A stretch of 64,000 nt of DNA, taken from positions 508,714 to 572,713 of the forward strand of contig VZTI01003643.1 of the NCBI GenBank assembly GCA_013397865.1. The letters run 5' to 3'. Shown piece by piece: positions 45,201-58,400 of this stretch. The position numbers and the translations under genes are program-made. Each line of letters opens with the position of its first letter. The stretch's first letter is position 1. This stretch comes from Struthidea cinerea. Lineage: Eukaryota > Chordata > Aves > Passeriformes > Corcoracidae. Below the pieces are notes generated by a model that saw only the letters and a list, made by a program, of their open reading frames with translations, was not told the DNA's origin and searched no databases.

Positions 45201-48200
45201 CTGGGGCTGCCCAGCAATTGCAACCCTGGCCAAAGCTCATTAGGATGTTTGCTCCGTGCCTGGCGCTAATTGCCACCAATTACCTGCGCAGTGGGGAGGC
45301 CAAGTGGAAACAGAGCATAAAAAAGTCTGAACGAGTGAGGAGAACAGCGAGGGCTGGGGGTTCAGGGGCATTTTGTGGCTCTCCCCCTGCCAATGTCTGC
45401 TCTTAAATTTACACGGAAATTCAGTGAGTGTGGCAAAGGATTCAACAATTCTGTCCCTGGACAAAGGCACCTCTGGGCCAGATGGTTCTGCCTCGGGTGT
45501 GCAGGTGTCTCCTGACTCTCTCTCAGCCCTGTCCCTGCTGAGAGGGGAAACGCAGCAATATTCCCACCAGAAATGCAGCCAAGAAGAGACCCAGGGCTAC
45601 AACTCCATCCCACTCTGCAGCAGGGGGATGGAAATTAAACAAATTTAACCCTGATTGTGGTGTTGCCCCCAGAATTCCTCCTGTGACACCCACGGGAAGA
45701 TGTTGTAGTGAGAAATCATCTGTAATCCGAAGAGTTGGGGTTGTTCTGCTGATTTATTCGCGGCGGGATGGCACAACACCAATTGAAACTTCAGGGATTA
45801 CAAGAAGTCAGTGGAAGGGTGGGAAAAATTTTAATGGGGCTTTATCCAGCTGTAATTACTCTGTTAATGATTAATCAATGTTTTAAGAGCTCAGTACTGC
45901 CAGTAATGGCTTTCTACTCACTGTTAACTCAAAATTTCATGGATGTGGCCTGAAGAATTTGGCCTCGGAGCTCACCTGAGGTAGATCCTTAGAGCCCCTC
46001 TCTGCCTCTGTAGGCAGGTATGCCTGGTTATGTTTGTGAATTCAGCTTGTAGCAGGGAAAATAGACGGGGGTGTAAAAGGAAATGCTCGTTTGTGCTGCT
46101 GAATAGCGTAAAAGTTAATGAAAACGCCACTGATGAGGCTCATGGATGGGACGAAGCTGCAGGAGCCACCTCACGATAATCTGGGACATGTGAGGTGCCA
46201 CAAGGATATTTAAATGCAATTTCGTGTTCATTATCCAAGGCTGTAATCTTAGGAGATAGATGGCTCAACAGCGAGATTGGAATGGAGCAGTAATTTCCAG
46301 CACTAATTAGGATTTTACTGTGTGTTGTGCACTGGAGTAGCAGGAGATAAAGCCTGTCCCTATCTCTGCTAATTACCCTGCCTGCTAAACAGACGCCAGG
46401 TTTAATGGCTGGGCCCTAAAAAATTTATTTCTCCGAAATTCTGCAGGAACATTCCATTAATGCAGCACTGCAGGCTCAAGTTTCAGCTGTGAAACTGTGC
46501 TGGGGACTTGTGGCTTTACAACCCAATCCCTCCACAACCCGCCAGGAAACAGGGAAATAAGTGGAAATGAGGATGGAACAAGGGGAATTAACACTGGAAT
46601 TGAGAGCCCTGAGGGCATGAGAGGGAGGAATTTTTTTTGTTTTGAGGTGCAAAAGATGTTTTGGAGATACAATTTGAACTAGCAAGAGTTGAGTGAAAGC
46701 TCAATTTGAAAGCCAAACCAGCCTTAGCAGGTGTTTATTCACAACTGCCCACTTTTACTGATAATATTTCAGGCAATTCTGTCTGAATTAAAAACAAATT
46801 CCCTCTTAGGCCTGATGTCTGAATGCCTGAGAAACATAAATGAGCGGGGACTTTTTTCTTGTGTCTTCTTTCTTTTCAGGATTTTTTTCTTGTGGTGCTC
46901 AGCTCCTGTGTCAATTTTTCAGGCTCCTTTATTCCCAGGCTCTTCAACCACTTGGGAATTGGAATTTACTCAGCAGAAATCAGGGGACTTGGCCAGCTTT
47001 GGGCTGGCAGTTTAAAGCCAGGGCTCCGATCCACTGAAATATTGTTGTGGTTTGGGGCTCAGCCTCCCGAAGAGGAAGCACGAGAGGATGAGTGGGGCAG
47101 GGATGTGCTCCTGACCCTTCCCCTGAAAAAGCCTCTGGGTCACCCTGTGCAGGATGGCAGAGCTCAGGCCTCACCTTTATTTGTTCCTTTCTGTGCTCAT
47201 CTGTGGGATCAAAGCCGAATCTTTCACGGTGTTCAGAATCATTTCAAACCCTCCCAACATCACAATGAAGGCAGGAAATAATGGGAGCTGCAAGAACCAA
47301 TTTTAATTCCTTATTTTATTTAGATCGGGTTAAGGAAAAAAAAAATGCTTCCCACAGGTTGGAAAATTTCTAAATAAACGTTTTACCCATATAAAAATAC
47401 AAACAACAACAATAAAATCAAGACATCCATTGGCCCACGCAATCTTGCCCTACAGCAAAATCAGCTGTTGATTAAAAAAAAAAAAAAACAAAAAAAAGAA
47501 ACAAAAAATGCCTGCCGTGCTGTCCAGAAAATCAGGGAAAAAAACCCCCAGAGAACAAAGAGAAACTTTTTCATCTGTGGAAATACCAAAATTTAGGGGA
47601 TTTTGGACCAAATAACAACATGGAGCACAAATTCCTGAGGCCTGGTGAGGAGGATGCCCTGGCAGCAGCATCTCCAGCCTGTCCTGCTCCCCCGGTCCCG
47701 GTGCAGGCTGAGGAGCACATTTGTTTTCCCTGGGCTGGCACGGGAGGGTTTAAGGTGGTTTTTGAGCAGGATTTCCCTTCCCAGGCTCACTTCTGCTCCC
47801 TGAGCTGTGGGGCTGTGCCAGGAGGGGATAAACAGGCAAACCCAGACCCCTCCTGCAGCTTCTCAGCAGCTCTGGTGCCCTGAGGAGAGGAGGAGCTGTC
47901 CCCTCTCCAGGCGTTTTGTGCGTCACAGACTCCCAGGTGATGAGGAAATCACGGATTCACGAGTGTCCCGTGTTAAAGGGGGTCTGCTTGCCCATTCTTC
48001 TGGCTGAAAACCCAGGACAGAGGGATCTCTGCTGTGAAGTATTTCCCTCTGCTGAGGCTGTGGCTGAGGGGAGCAGGGGGAGGATCAGCTCGGTGGTCAC
48101 ACAAACCTTTATAATTTACTGGGGAAGTGCATTGTCACCCTAACACACACAAGGGAGAGGTTTTCCTGAGTAGATCAGCTCAGCCCCCCTCTCCCAGGAG

Positions 48201-48240
48201 GAAAGGGGCAGCACAGCCGGGTGCCCTTCTCTGCTGGCCC
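42240..48240. other. Intergenic region between the convergent PTS and PLET1
   Basis: About 6 kb between two convergent genes. No exon structure with matching splice phases was found, and the open frames are short and overlapping on both strands. The right end, roughly 47.3-48.24 kb, is probably the PLET1 3' UTR: TTTATT (AATAAA on the minus strand) occurs at about 47320 and 47177, with an A-run at 47473-47487. Confidence 0.5.
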
Positions 48241-51202
48241 CTAGGAGAGCAGGGTGCCCGTGAGGAGCAGCAGAGGCAGCTGCAGGGCAGCCAGGAACCA
48301 GGAGCTGCTCTGAGCCCTGCACACCGCGTTGGGCATGGGGGTGGAGGGCAGCGGGGTGGTTTCTGCTCCTGGAATGGAGAAAAAAATCGATTAGAAATCC
48401 AAAGGACCAGCTGAGACCTTCTCCAAGAGGCCGTGTTTAACTCTGGTCTCACAGAAATGAGGGGTCAAACCCACAGTAGAGGAGTGGGATGTCTGAACAC
48501 AGCCCCTGGCATCAGTGCAGCATCAGCACCCTCCGGACTGGGCTGCTCTGTGTACCACAAACACTCTCTGAGAGCAAAGCCACAGCTCCCAATCCATTCC
48601 TGTGCCAGCCCCTGCAGAAATAAATAAGCCTGGCCTCTGGTTTGTAGCTGTTTCGTGTCCCTTAAGGCAAAAAGGAAGCTTGAAAAGGTTTTAAGTTGAA
48701 ATTATAACCTGAAAACCCTCTGTCTTTGCCTGACTGTTGGATATATGGGATATCCTTCAGCTCCAGGCACCCAGAATCCCTCTTCCCCCTCTCCCCAAAG
48801 CCCAGAGCACAAGTGAAGCCCCTGCCTGGTGCCTCCTTCCCCAGCTGGAGATTATTTACCTCTGTTCAGCATGAAAGTCTTGAGCTCAATGATGTTATCA
48901 GGGAGGCTGAGATAGACCCTGGGAAAGGAGGGAAGAGAGAGGAAAAGTTCAAAGGAGAGAAGCTGAGTGCCTCATGTGGGGATGGAAAGGGGACATTAAA
49001 AGCAGATGAAGAGACAGGAATTTTGGAGTCATCCTGAGCTCACTGATGTAGCCCTCCAGCCAATTTGAGCTTTTTTGGGGAGTATTTTTAACATCTGAAA
49101 TTGTTTCTCCATCACATTTTTGCTGCTTTCCTGCCCTTCTCTGGCTGGGATGGGGATTCCTGGTACCAGGGTGGCAGTGAACTGGGAACCATCTGCTGCC
49201 TGTAATTAGCAGCACTCCTGGCAGGAGCCCTGGTCTTCCTTCCTTCCTTCCTTCCCACAGATAAGGCTGAGCAGGCTGAGGGCTCTGCTTCCCTTGGACA
49301 AACATTTCCCACGAGTGCTAATGGAAGTGTTCAGCCCAGCCATTTCCACGGAATTAATCTGCATCCCTACTCATGGGAGCATCTTGAAGCTCCCAGAGCA
49401 CCGTGGGGTGGCTTTGGCAGCAAAAGTTTCCTTGGGGCTTTCCAAACAAAATCTGGAGATGGTTCCTGAGGTTTTTCTCAGCCCCTGCTCTGGAGGAGGG
49501 GTTGATGGTGGGTTCTGTCCCAGCCGGAGGCTCGGAGGGAGGAAATCCGTACCTGATTTGCACAGAGGACAGGTTCCTGTCCGGGGATATCCAGTGGGTT
49601 GCGTTCTCAGTGATGTTGAGTATGGCTGTGTTGATAGAGCTGCAATTCCCTGTGGGTGCCTCCTTCCACTCCCCCACGGAGGCGTTCTGGGAGGACAGGG
49701 CTTGCAGCAGGTACTGGCCTTTGCTGGTGCCGTGGTTTCTCTCATCCTTTATTGTCACTGGGAACGGAGCAAGTTGGACAAAGTGAGATCTCTGCCCTGC
49801 AAGGACCCCGAGCCTTCAGGGTTCCCAGTATCTGCTCCCCCTGTGCGACACTCGTGGTGCCACTGCACCAGCAGCCTGCAGAGAGGGTGATTTACCACAG
49901 TCCCACCCCGAGCACGGGAGGAAAACCCCTTTTTCTGCTCCCTGAACTCCTCAGGCACCGGGCTCAGCCCCTGCTGCCGTGGGTGCTGCCCCTGGGAGGG
50001 AAACCAGAGCCCTCTGCATCCCATGCAAATGGGAAGGGTGGGAAAATGAACCTTTGGGCAGCCCTCAGCCCGTGGCCAGGGGTGCCTCACCCGTCCCTGC
50101 TCTGGGTTGGGGTCTCAGAGCTTTTCTCCCAAGCAGAAGCTGGACCATGATCAGATGGGGCAAAGAGGATCCGTGTGCCAGCAGCCAGTGGCTGCCAAGG
50201 TCCCTGTGAGTGTCCTGCCGTGTCCCTGTCAGCCTTCACCACCCCTCAGCTCAGCCCTGCCTCAAACCAAAGCCACCGAGACCGTCAGAACCTCCAGGAG
50301 CTGATGTGAGGCAGGAACTGCCATCAAAGCTCGATTCTGCGCTCAAAAAAAATTGAAATAACAGCAGTGAACAAATGAAAAAAACCCCAGCCAACTGCTG
50401 TGGATGCTGCTTGGGTGAGATCTGAGGGAACCTGTGCCAGTTCACATCTCCTCCCCTGCAGGAAGGGATCAGGATGCCTCTCCTCCACTGTTTTCTCAGC
50501 ATTTAGGTTTTGCTGGGCCTCAGGGCAGAGGGAGATTTGCTGGCAGGGACCAAACAGGGTCAGGCTGCCGCTCACCCCATCCTTCTGCAGCATGAAATCC
50601 GTTCCTATGATGGATGCTGAGCATGTGTCAGCATCAGTGACCTCTTCCCCTTTGTCTCTGCAGCCACCGAGAAGGGCAGAGCGTCTGAGAGGAGGGAACA
50701 GAACCAAACCACAAAGCAACTTCCCCCAAGTTCTGTCTTTTCAAGAGCAGCTGGGTCCTTCTGTGCAAGTGCAGGTAGAAAGATGAAGGGAGAAAAAATC
50801 ATCCTGAGGAGCGAAAGAGCATTTGGGATTGAGCTGTAGACGGGAACATGAAACAGGAACAAAGAGGTAACAACAGCGCCATTTATCTCCTGCCTGGAAT
50901 TAACAATAATTAAAATAAGAACAGAATGTTGGACATCCCCCAGTTTAAACACATCTGAGAAGTCAGGAAAGCAGCTGAGTTAGGGACAGAGATGTCTGTG
51001 CAGTGGGAAGTCTGTGAGACCCAGGCAGAGCTGGCTTACCCAGGTAGGTTGTGTTGGCCGAGTAAGTCTGAGGTGTTGTTTCCACAGAGAAATTCCCTTT
51101 GGTCGCGTTCCCGAGCCGAAGGCACCCTTCTATCTCTGTCTGTGCTTGGCCAGGCACTGTCCCCAGGAGCACGAGCGGTGCCAAGAAGAGCAAAGCTGCC
51201 AT
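48241..51202 (-). CDS. PLET1: Placenta-expressed transcript 1-like GPI-anchored glycoprotein
   Basis: Minus-strand exons 51202-51040, 49757-49553, 48918-48860 and 48368-48241 join in phase to 184 residues. Residues 1-20 (MAALLFLAPLVLLGTVPGQA) form a signal peptide. The C-terminus SSSWFLAALQLPLLLLTGTL ends in a hydrophobic tail with no cytoplasmic residues, as in a GPI signal. Eight N-glycosylation sequons are seen (Asn32, 37, 50, 79, 92, 102, 106, 116). The core (YSANTTYLVTIKDE, LLQALSSQNASVGEW, NCSSINTAIL, WISPDRNLSSVQIRVYLSLP) fits PLET1, a small, fast-evolving surface protein of placental, epithelial and progenitor cells in mammals. It sits next to PTS in the orientation PLET1 has in human. 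What it does in an egg-laying bird is unknown. Identity rests on architecture, motif pattern and synteny. Confidence 0.85.
49236..49254. repeat. (TTCC)n microsatellite in PLET1 intron 2
   Basis: Four to five TTCC units followed by CCACAG. Confidence 0.8.
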
Positions 51203-51273
51203 GGCCCCGTCTGATGCCTCCTCTTCACCCACCTGCACCTGGGAACTGAGAAAGCCTCGCGCTTTCCCAGCCC

Positions 51274-51281
51274 ATTTAATA
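51274..51281 (-). promoter_or_regulatory. TATA-like element of PLET1
   Basis: On the minus strand GGGG-TATTAAAT-GGGC lies 72-79 bases upstream of the PLET1 start codon, which would place transcription start about 40-50 bases before the ATG. The surrounding sequence is not a CpG island, which suits a tissue-restricted gene. Confidence 0.45.
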
Positions 51282-51299
51282 CCCCGGCTTTGATGAGGT

Positions 51300-52318
51300 A
51301 AATGCAAATATTTCCTCCTCCCCATCCAGCTCACACGTCCACACCCCCCCGGAGGTTTCACTAATAGAGACACTTCCTCCTACCTGCCCAGCCTCGGAGA
51401 GAACTGGTGAAAATAAATGGGGTGACCCCCACTTCAGGGGTTAAAATGGGCAGTGGGGACATCCCTGAGGAATCCATGGGCTGGACATCAAATTCTCTGC
51501 ATTTCTGTGTCCCTTGGAATGGGCACCAGTCCTGTGACCTCGTGCAGAAGCCCTGGACATGTGGAGGAGCCTCCAGTCCTGCTCCCAGCTCTGGCCCAGG
51601 CTTTTCTTGAAGGCCAAACAGTTCCAGAAAATGTGAAAAACCCAGACAGGGAACATCCTTGTAAAAATGCTCAAATAAAGCTTCTGATCCTGCTTGGAAA
51701 AAGCTGGATCATGAAGGGCCATGAGCCTGTGGAGGGATGGTCTCTCCTAACCCCCTTTCACAGCCCCTCACTGATGAACATTTCCTTGCTGGGGACAAAT
51801 CCCTGATGTGATTCCTCCCGAGTGATTTTGACTGAACGCCTCAAGTAACATTTTATGAAGAAAACAGCTCGAGTTTCTTTCTTCTCCTTCCTGGAGTTTT
51901 TCCCATTCTCCCCTCAGGCCCTTGGCTGATTCTGAGGCTGATTCTGAGGCTGATTTTGCAAGTGCTCCCTGAGCTGTCGGGGCAGCGCTGTGGGGTCAGT
52001 GCTGGGGACAAAGGCAGCACTTCCCTGTCCCTGAAACAGGCGAGCTTCCTCCCGCTCACCTTCCACCTCCTTGGGAAAGGGGAGTTGGGGCCAGAGCGAA
52101 ACCCGGCGTGTGAGCCACCCAGTAATTAATTAGAGGTGATGATCCTGAATCAGCTTCCCTGAATGGAGATCGCTCCAGAAGCTGCTCCCAGGGATGGTTC
52201 TGCTGAGGGTGGTTGTTTCCAGCAACCAAAATGAGCAACCCAGGTATTCCAAATGAGCTGGATCCCCCCAAAAAGAAGGGAATGGCCTCTCTTTGCCCCT
52301 CTCTGCCTTACACTTGCA
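51300..52318. other. Upstream flank of PLET1, nothing recognised
   Basis: No exon or repeat family recognised. A CTGATTCTGAGG direct repeat occurs near 51927-51955. Confidence 0.5.
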
Positions 52319-52475
52319 GATCACAGAACCCCAGGATCATCAGGGATGGAAGAGACACTAAACCCCATTCCCCGTGCCACATCCAGTGACTCCACCACCT
52401 CCCTGGGCAACTTATTCCAATGCCTGACCACTCTTTTTTTTCTGATTTTTTCTGATACCCACTCTGATCCTCCCC
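52319..52475 (-). mobile_element. CR1 LINE fragment
   Basis: Antisense CR1 3' end: TCACAGAACCCCAGGATCAT, then GTGCCACATCCAGTGACTCC, ACCACCTCCCTGGGCAACTT and ATTCCAATGCCTGACCACTC. About 155 bases, diverged. Confidence 0.88.
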
Positions 52476-55400
52476 TGGAGAAGGGGAAAAATTTCGCTGG
52501 TGTTTTTGATGTCCTCGTGCTGAGGTTTTGCCATCCTCCTCCTCCTCCTCCCTGGCCCTGCTGAGTCACTCGTGCTGCCTGAGTGGGAGTTTGGGTTTCC
52601 TTTCCTGTGCTCATCTTGCCGTGCTCAGCCCCAGAGCTCCTCACCCAGAGGGCTGCAGCTCTGGAAAGGAGCTGCTGGGTGAAATGTGTCCAATGAAAGC
52701 TGAACAGAAGTGGGAGAAAAAGGAGGAACAGAATAGGGGAGTTCAGGACAAAGAGGAGAGCAGGAGGAAAGATGCCAGGGAAAAGGAGAATGTGTTGGAA
52801 GAATGCTCAGTGGTGCTGCATTGGTTGGCGGAAAATTTGGCCCTAACGCAGAGAGTGTGGGCAAAAAAAATGGAGATCTTCTGATCTGCTGGGTCCACAG
52901 AATCAAATTCTCCGGCAGAGCCACATTTCCTTGTGGTTTTTATCTTGTTTTCTGCCCTTCTGGGAGCTTCCCTGGGCAGTGCCTGGGGCTCCTCTGCTGC
53001 CCAGCGTCAGTACAGGGCTCAGAAGCAGAGTTCCTCAAAGAGACCTCAGGCTGCAGCTCCTTGCTCTTCCCAGCTGCTGAAAAACCTTTTCTGGGAGCAC
53101 CGTAAGGAACACGGGAAGCATGTCAGCAATCTGAGAGCACATGGAATGGGGAAGAGCAAGGGGAATGGAAGCAGAGGGTTTTGCAAGCCCAGCTTCCTTC
53201 GCGGAGCTGTTTGCCCTGGGCAGTTTCATGTAAATGCTCCTTGCAAAAGCTCTGTGCCATCCTCTGGGCGGTGGGGGTGACTCAGTGGGGTGTCACTGGG
53301 ACAGGGCTGGAACCACCTCTGTCCTGTCCTCTCAGAGAGAATTCCATTTGAGAAAGAAAAGGCAGGATGGGATTGCTACAGAAACCTCCCCAGGGCTGAA
53401 GAGAGCCTTGGAGGGGTGGTGGAAGGGACAATTTTTGTTACATGATCTGCACTCTGGGGCTTTTCAGTTTTGTTCCTTGTTGGTTCTTGGAGAGGTTGAT
53501 CTTCTGTGGGGAAGTGGGAGCCTGCCTTGAGGAGAGGATACAGCCAGAGAGCTCTGGGAAGCAGTAAAAGTAGTATTTTTATCCCTAAAGGTGACTGCAC
53601 AATCGTTAATTCAGCCAGAGATAAGCCCATGAAACAAAGCCAATCAAATGGGCGTGAAGTCCAGTGGAGGAAAGGCAGGAAACAGAAATTTCCACGGGAG
53701 ACTCAAATGTGTCACAGAGGAGCCTGAGCTTCCAAAGTGCCCAGAATATTTGAAGAGGAGCTGATAGGGCTCAGAGCAGCATCCAAAACCACTCCTGCTG
53801 GTGCCAGCAGGAGCCCAGCACAGCCCTGGCTCCTCTGGCTGAAGCAGGAGCAGCCCCAGGGTGGGGGGTCCAGGATCTGACAGCTCCACAGTCTGCCTTT
53901 AGGTGCCAGAGCAAACAGAGGCTCTGGGTAAGAGCAGCTGCTGCTTTCCCCAGCCCCAGCTCCGATCCTCAGGGACTGCTTGGAAATGCTGCAGGGGTGT
54001 TTCCCTGACTCCCACCCACACTGCCAGGGTTACACCAGATGGGATGACTCGGGCTTTTACTCCCTCTTGGCAAGCAGACAGGAGTTATCAGCTTGTCTGG
54101 CGCGAGTGCTGTGGTTCCTCCCCGTCCCTGTCTCCTGGCAGATCTCTGAGGGGAGTGAGTTAAATGAATATTCCTGGAGTCCCCAGGCAAGCAGCAGCAC
54201 TGGGAACTCAGGGCCGTGCTTCAGGAGTGCAGCTGAAACCCTCCAGCACACTGGGAATTATCTGGGGAAGAGCAGGAGCCAGGAAACCCAAACCTCCTGC
54301 CACCTGCTCCTCACCAGGAGGGGATGGCAAGGCAGGGGGTGGCTCTTTTTGGCAAAATGCAGCGGTCACAGAGAATAAAACAGGGAATAAACAAGTGCAC
54401 AGAAGCACCTGCTGGGGAGCATGGAAATGTGAACCACAGGGAAAGCGGCTCAGGCTCTCCCTGGGTCAGGCAGAGGTGAGGGCAGGGCAGAGTGCCGAGG
54501 AAAGCAAGGACAGGGAGTTCTCTCTGTTCCCTTTCCTGGCGCTGGAACCACTCTGTCTGGGCTGGAATCACCCTGAACAGCGGGGCATCCTCTCCTCTCC
54601 TCTCCCCTGCCCTGGCTGCTGGCCCTGCGTGGCACAGGGTGGACTCTGCCCAGCTCCAGGCAAGGAGAGCTGTGTTTGCTCTGAGCTCCTCTGCAGGAGT
54701 TTATGGGGTTATTTGCTTTGGGTGAAGAACTCGGGGCAGTTGAGATTTACTGGCCTGTTTTGCAAATATTGTGTTTTGTAAATGTGGGCATGAAGGGGTT
54801 TTTTACTGCTCGAACTGCTGAGCTGGCTTGAAAAGATTCCTTGTCCTGCTGGAGGTGTGGGGTGAGTTCCCAGTGCTGGGATGGGCTCTGCCCAGGGCTT
54901 TGGAGCTTTGTCCCAGCAGTGTCCTGCAGCTCCAGAAAGCCACCCCATCCCTGCCTCCAGCCAGGAGGGGAGAACAGAGGAGGGCAGGGAGCAGGGCCGG
55001 CTCTGTGGCTCGCTGCAGTTGCAAATTAGGTGTGGAATGAATTTTGCATCCAGAGGCGGCTGGGAGGCTGCCAGTTCCCCCACGTGTCCGGGTCTGCTGC
55101 AGGGAAATACCTCAGCCCTGGTCCCCTGCCAGCTCTGCCGGCCCTGGCACGGGATTTCCCACAGGCAGCAGAAGGAATCTTCAGCTCTGAGGGCTTTACC
55201 GCAGCCTGTCAGCCCTGGGAAGGCTCTGTCCAGCTGGAATCAGAAAAGGCGGATTGTTCTCCGCAGGGATGAGGTCCTGAAAGCCCCCTCGTAATGCACA
55301 GCAGGGGCTGCAGGGAGGGGAGGGCAGGGCAGGGCAGGGGCGGGTCAGGAAGGACAAATATTTTGCGAAAAGGCGCTTCCACAAAGTCAGCAGCTTAACA

Positions 55401-58400
55401 GGGGAATTCTCCTGCTTCTTTGTGCTCCTCAGGAAGGTCCCCGGTCAAAAAAGGCAGGACAAAAAGCAGTCAGGAGCTCGTTCTCTCTGCAACTGAAGGT
55501 CTGGGCTCACTTCGCCTCCTCCACCTCCCCTCTCCCCAAACGCAGCCAAGTTCTCCCTGCTGGAGCAGAGCCCTCCCTGTTCCCTTTGTGTGCCTGCAGA
55601 GCCTGTCCGCAGTGAAGCCCCGCTGGCTGTCGTGGTGCCCGTGCTGCGCTGCTCCCTGCTGCGGCGCTCGGATGGAGCCCTGGCATCCGAGGTGTCCCCA
55701 GCCCTGGGGAGGGGACAGGAGCCTGCCCAGCTGTCTCGGTGCCACCTTCAGCAGCGCTGGGGTGAGACGGGGTGCAGGTATTTGTGACTCCTGGGAGCTT
55801 GCCTGGACTCGGAGCCCGGCTGTGCCCGTGTCGCGGGGCTGCTGGCTCTGTGTGTGCACCGAAGCCTTGTCACGCAATGCGGACGCGGGGAGGTGGCTTC
55901 TGCCTCAGTGCCACAGGAACTGTCGCAGGGCAGGCAGGCGGCCCCGGGGGTGGGATTTGGGACAGCAGGGAGCAGCAGCCCTTGGGAAAAGCAGCTGGAA
56001 GGGGGAAAGGGTGCCCGGTGGAGCCGCGCTGCCCACGAGATGGCAGCAGCTTCCCGCCGTGCCAGGTTTGGTGTCCTGGTGCTGGCACCGGGACAGGGGC
56101 TCCCAGCTCGGCCAGCACACCCGCAAAGGCGTTTCTGTGCCTGATTTACATTCTCCGTGCGTCCTGATACGCAGGAGCAGGCAGGAGTTCTGATCCCAGC
56201 CCTCAAACAACCCTCTGGAAGGGCAGAGGCTGGGCTGGAATTTGCCTGGCTGGCTCCCCTGCTCCTCCGTAACCAGCTTTGGCTCCAGGGGCTGGGGACA
56301 GGAGTGTCCCTGCCCGTCCCTGCCTGCACAGGGTCAGGAACTCCCTGATGCTCAAACTACAGGCGGAGGCAGCAAAGCAGGGAATGTCTGGGGAGAAAGG
56401 AGGGTGTGGGAAGCTGAGCTCGCCTGGAGGCTGCTCCGAGCCTGGCCCCGGGGGCTCCGAGGGCTCTGACGAGCCAGCAGTGACCTCTGGTGAGAGCTGC
56501 CAGGATTAAACCACCCTGGGCAGCTCCCTGGGACCGCTCTCCAGCCTGGGAGGTGTGGCTGGACGGAAGAGAACCAGTTAAACAATTCCAGTGCCATCCC
56601 CTGATCCCGCCTGTGTCCCCTTGATCTGCCTTTAGGAAGAGCTCTGTGAGGAAACCGCTGGCTTGGACCTCAGGGTTTGTCCTCCCTGACCCTGAGCCCA
56701 TTCCCAGCTCCAGGTTTGCCCTTCTGGGCACGCACACTTCCAGAACCTGGGAGGTTTTCCTGCCTCGTTCCAACTCCTGGCAGCCCTCGGTGGGGCAGAT
56801 GGGATGAGGCAGGAGCTGGTACCTGGGAGAGGAGCAGCAGCTGGAGCAGTGCCTGATGCTGCCACTGCAGCTGCCAGCTCCAAGGTGGAAAATGAGCAGG
56901 GTTTTGGCTGCAGAGCCCAGATGTGTGGTCCTGGATAAGGGATCTGCAGCTCTATCCCAGGGAGGTGTTCCCAGCTCTCTGCTGAGACATTTGTTTACCT
57001 CTATGATACATTTGTCCTTGTGAACCCGAGCACCGGGAAGGTGACTTACAGCGAGGCTGGAAGGACGATGGATCCAATCAGTGGTGCATGTTTAATCACC
57101 CTTTCCTAATGGTATTTGGGGATTTCCTATTTAATCAGTAATTAATGTGCCTGGCAATTCATTCTGCAGGACTCTTGGTGCCCTGAGCACCGCAGGGTAG
57201 ATTCTGAGCAGCCCCTTTCTTACTTTGGGGGAGTTCTGAGGGGTGATGGAGTTGCTGTGATGAATGGCAAAGAGATACCAATTTCTTTCCTGATTCCTTC
57301 TGATTAATATGATTTTTTTTTTTTTAAACCAGGACATGTGCATTTCACTTTTTGGAGGGCAAGGGCCAGGCAGGCAAAGGAAGGAAGGGGAAGAGAAAAC
57401 TCATGCATTAAAAAAAGGGAAAAGGAAAACTCTTGCATTAAGAGAAGTCGCTACGAGTGGATTTTGTCTTGCATCTCTCAGCTGTGAGATTCCCACATCC
57501 TCGAGGCACTTCCGAAGGAGATTTTCCCCCGTTTCCCCACCCTACGCCCCTGTAAGGGCTGCAAGGTGTGGCCTGTGCTGTCTGCATGGGCTGTGCTCTG
57601 ACCTTGCAAGAACTGAGCTTGGCTGTTCGTGGGCAGCTCCTACTGAGCAATCCCAGCTCTCAGTTTTAACTCCAGGAGCCTTTCATAGGAGCTGGGTTAG
57701 CAGACACTGAGGAAAGGGCTCGTGGAAGAGACCCAGGGCTGTGAAATGTCTGCAGGGACACAAGTGCAGGAAAACCCACTGCAGAGCTGGGCTGCTTTAG
57801 CCAGGCTTTGATAAAACCCTTCCCCCGTCTCAGAGCACCTTGACCTGATCATTTGTTTGTGCCTGGCAACTCTGCGCTCACTGGGAAGAGAAAAAAAATA
57901 GAGCAGGAAAAACATTAAAAATGCTTCACTTGAGCTGGAGATTGAGCCCTGCCTTGGCTTTCTGCCGGCTTCAAACACAGCAGCACAACCTCTTGTGTTT
58001 AGCCCCAAAGGAGTCCCTAATTAGTGGAGAAACTGCAAAGCTCTGAACTTGTTTGGGAACGCTTTGGTGCAGGGGCCCCCTGAGGTTTATTAAACAAATG
58101 AATTCAAAGCAGTCAAATAGCTGGGATCTTCAAAGTGACAAGGACCTCAGTCCCGGGATGAAGGCAGGCTGGCACTGCAAATAAAATGTTTCCTGAAATT
58201 GGTGGAACTGCTCTCACTGACATGCACGGAGAACACAGGAAAAGGAAGCTATGGACGAACCAGACTCCCCAAGGGAAGGGGCAGCAGCATTTCCAGCCCT
58301 GGCTGCACCCTCTGCCAGGGGCTCTCGGTGTCCCCGGGGCACTGGGGGACCAGGAGCAGACAGGTCAGTGAGGTGAGGGGTGACAGGGAATTTGGTGCAG

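Noticed and set aside
50324..50719. 131-residue minus-strand ORF in PLET1 intron 1 as a main PLET1 exon
   Set aside because: Exon 1 (phase 1 end) joins directly to 49757 to give the natural TTYLVTIKDE; including this segment breaks phase.
55420..56193. 257-residue plus-strand ORF, the longest in the right third
   Set aside because: Cys/Trp/Arg-rich composition typical of GC-rich noncoding frames, no known domain, with equally long ORFs on the opposite strand.
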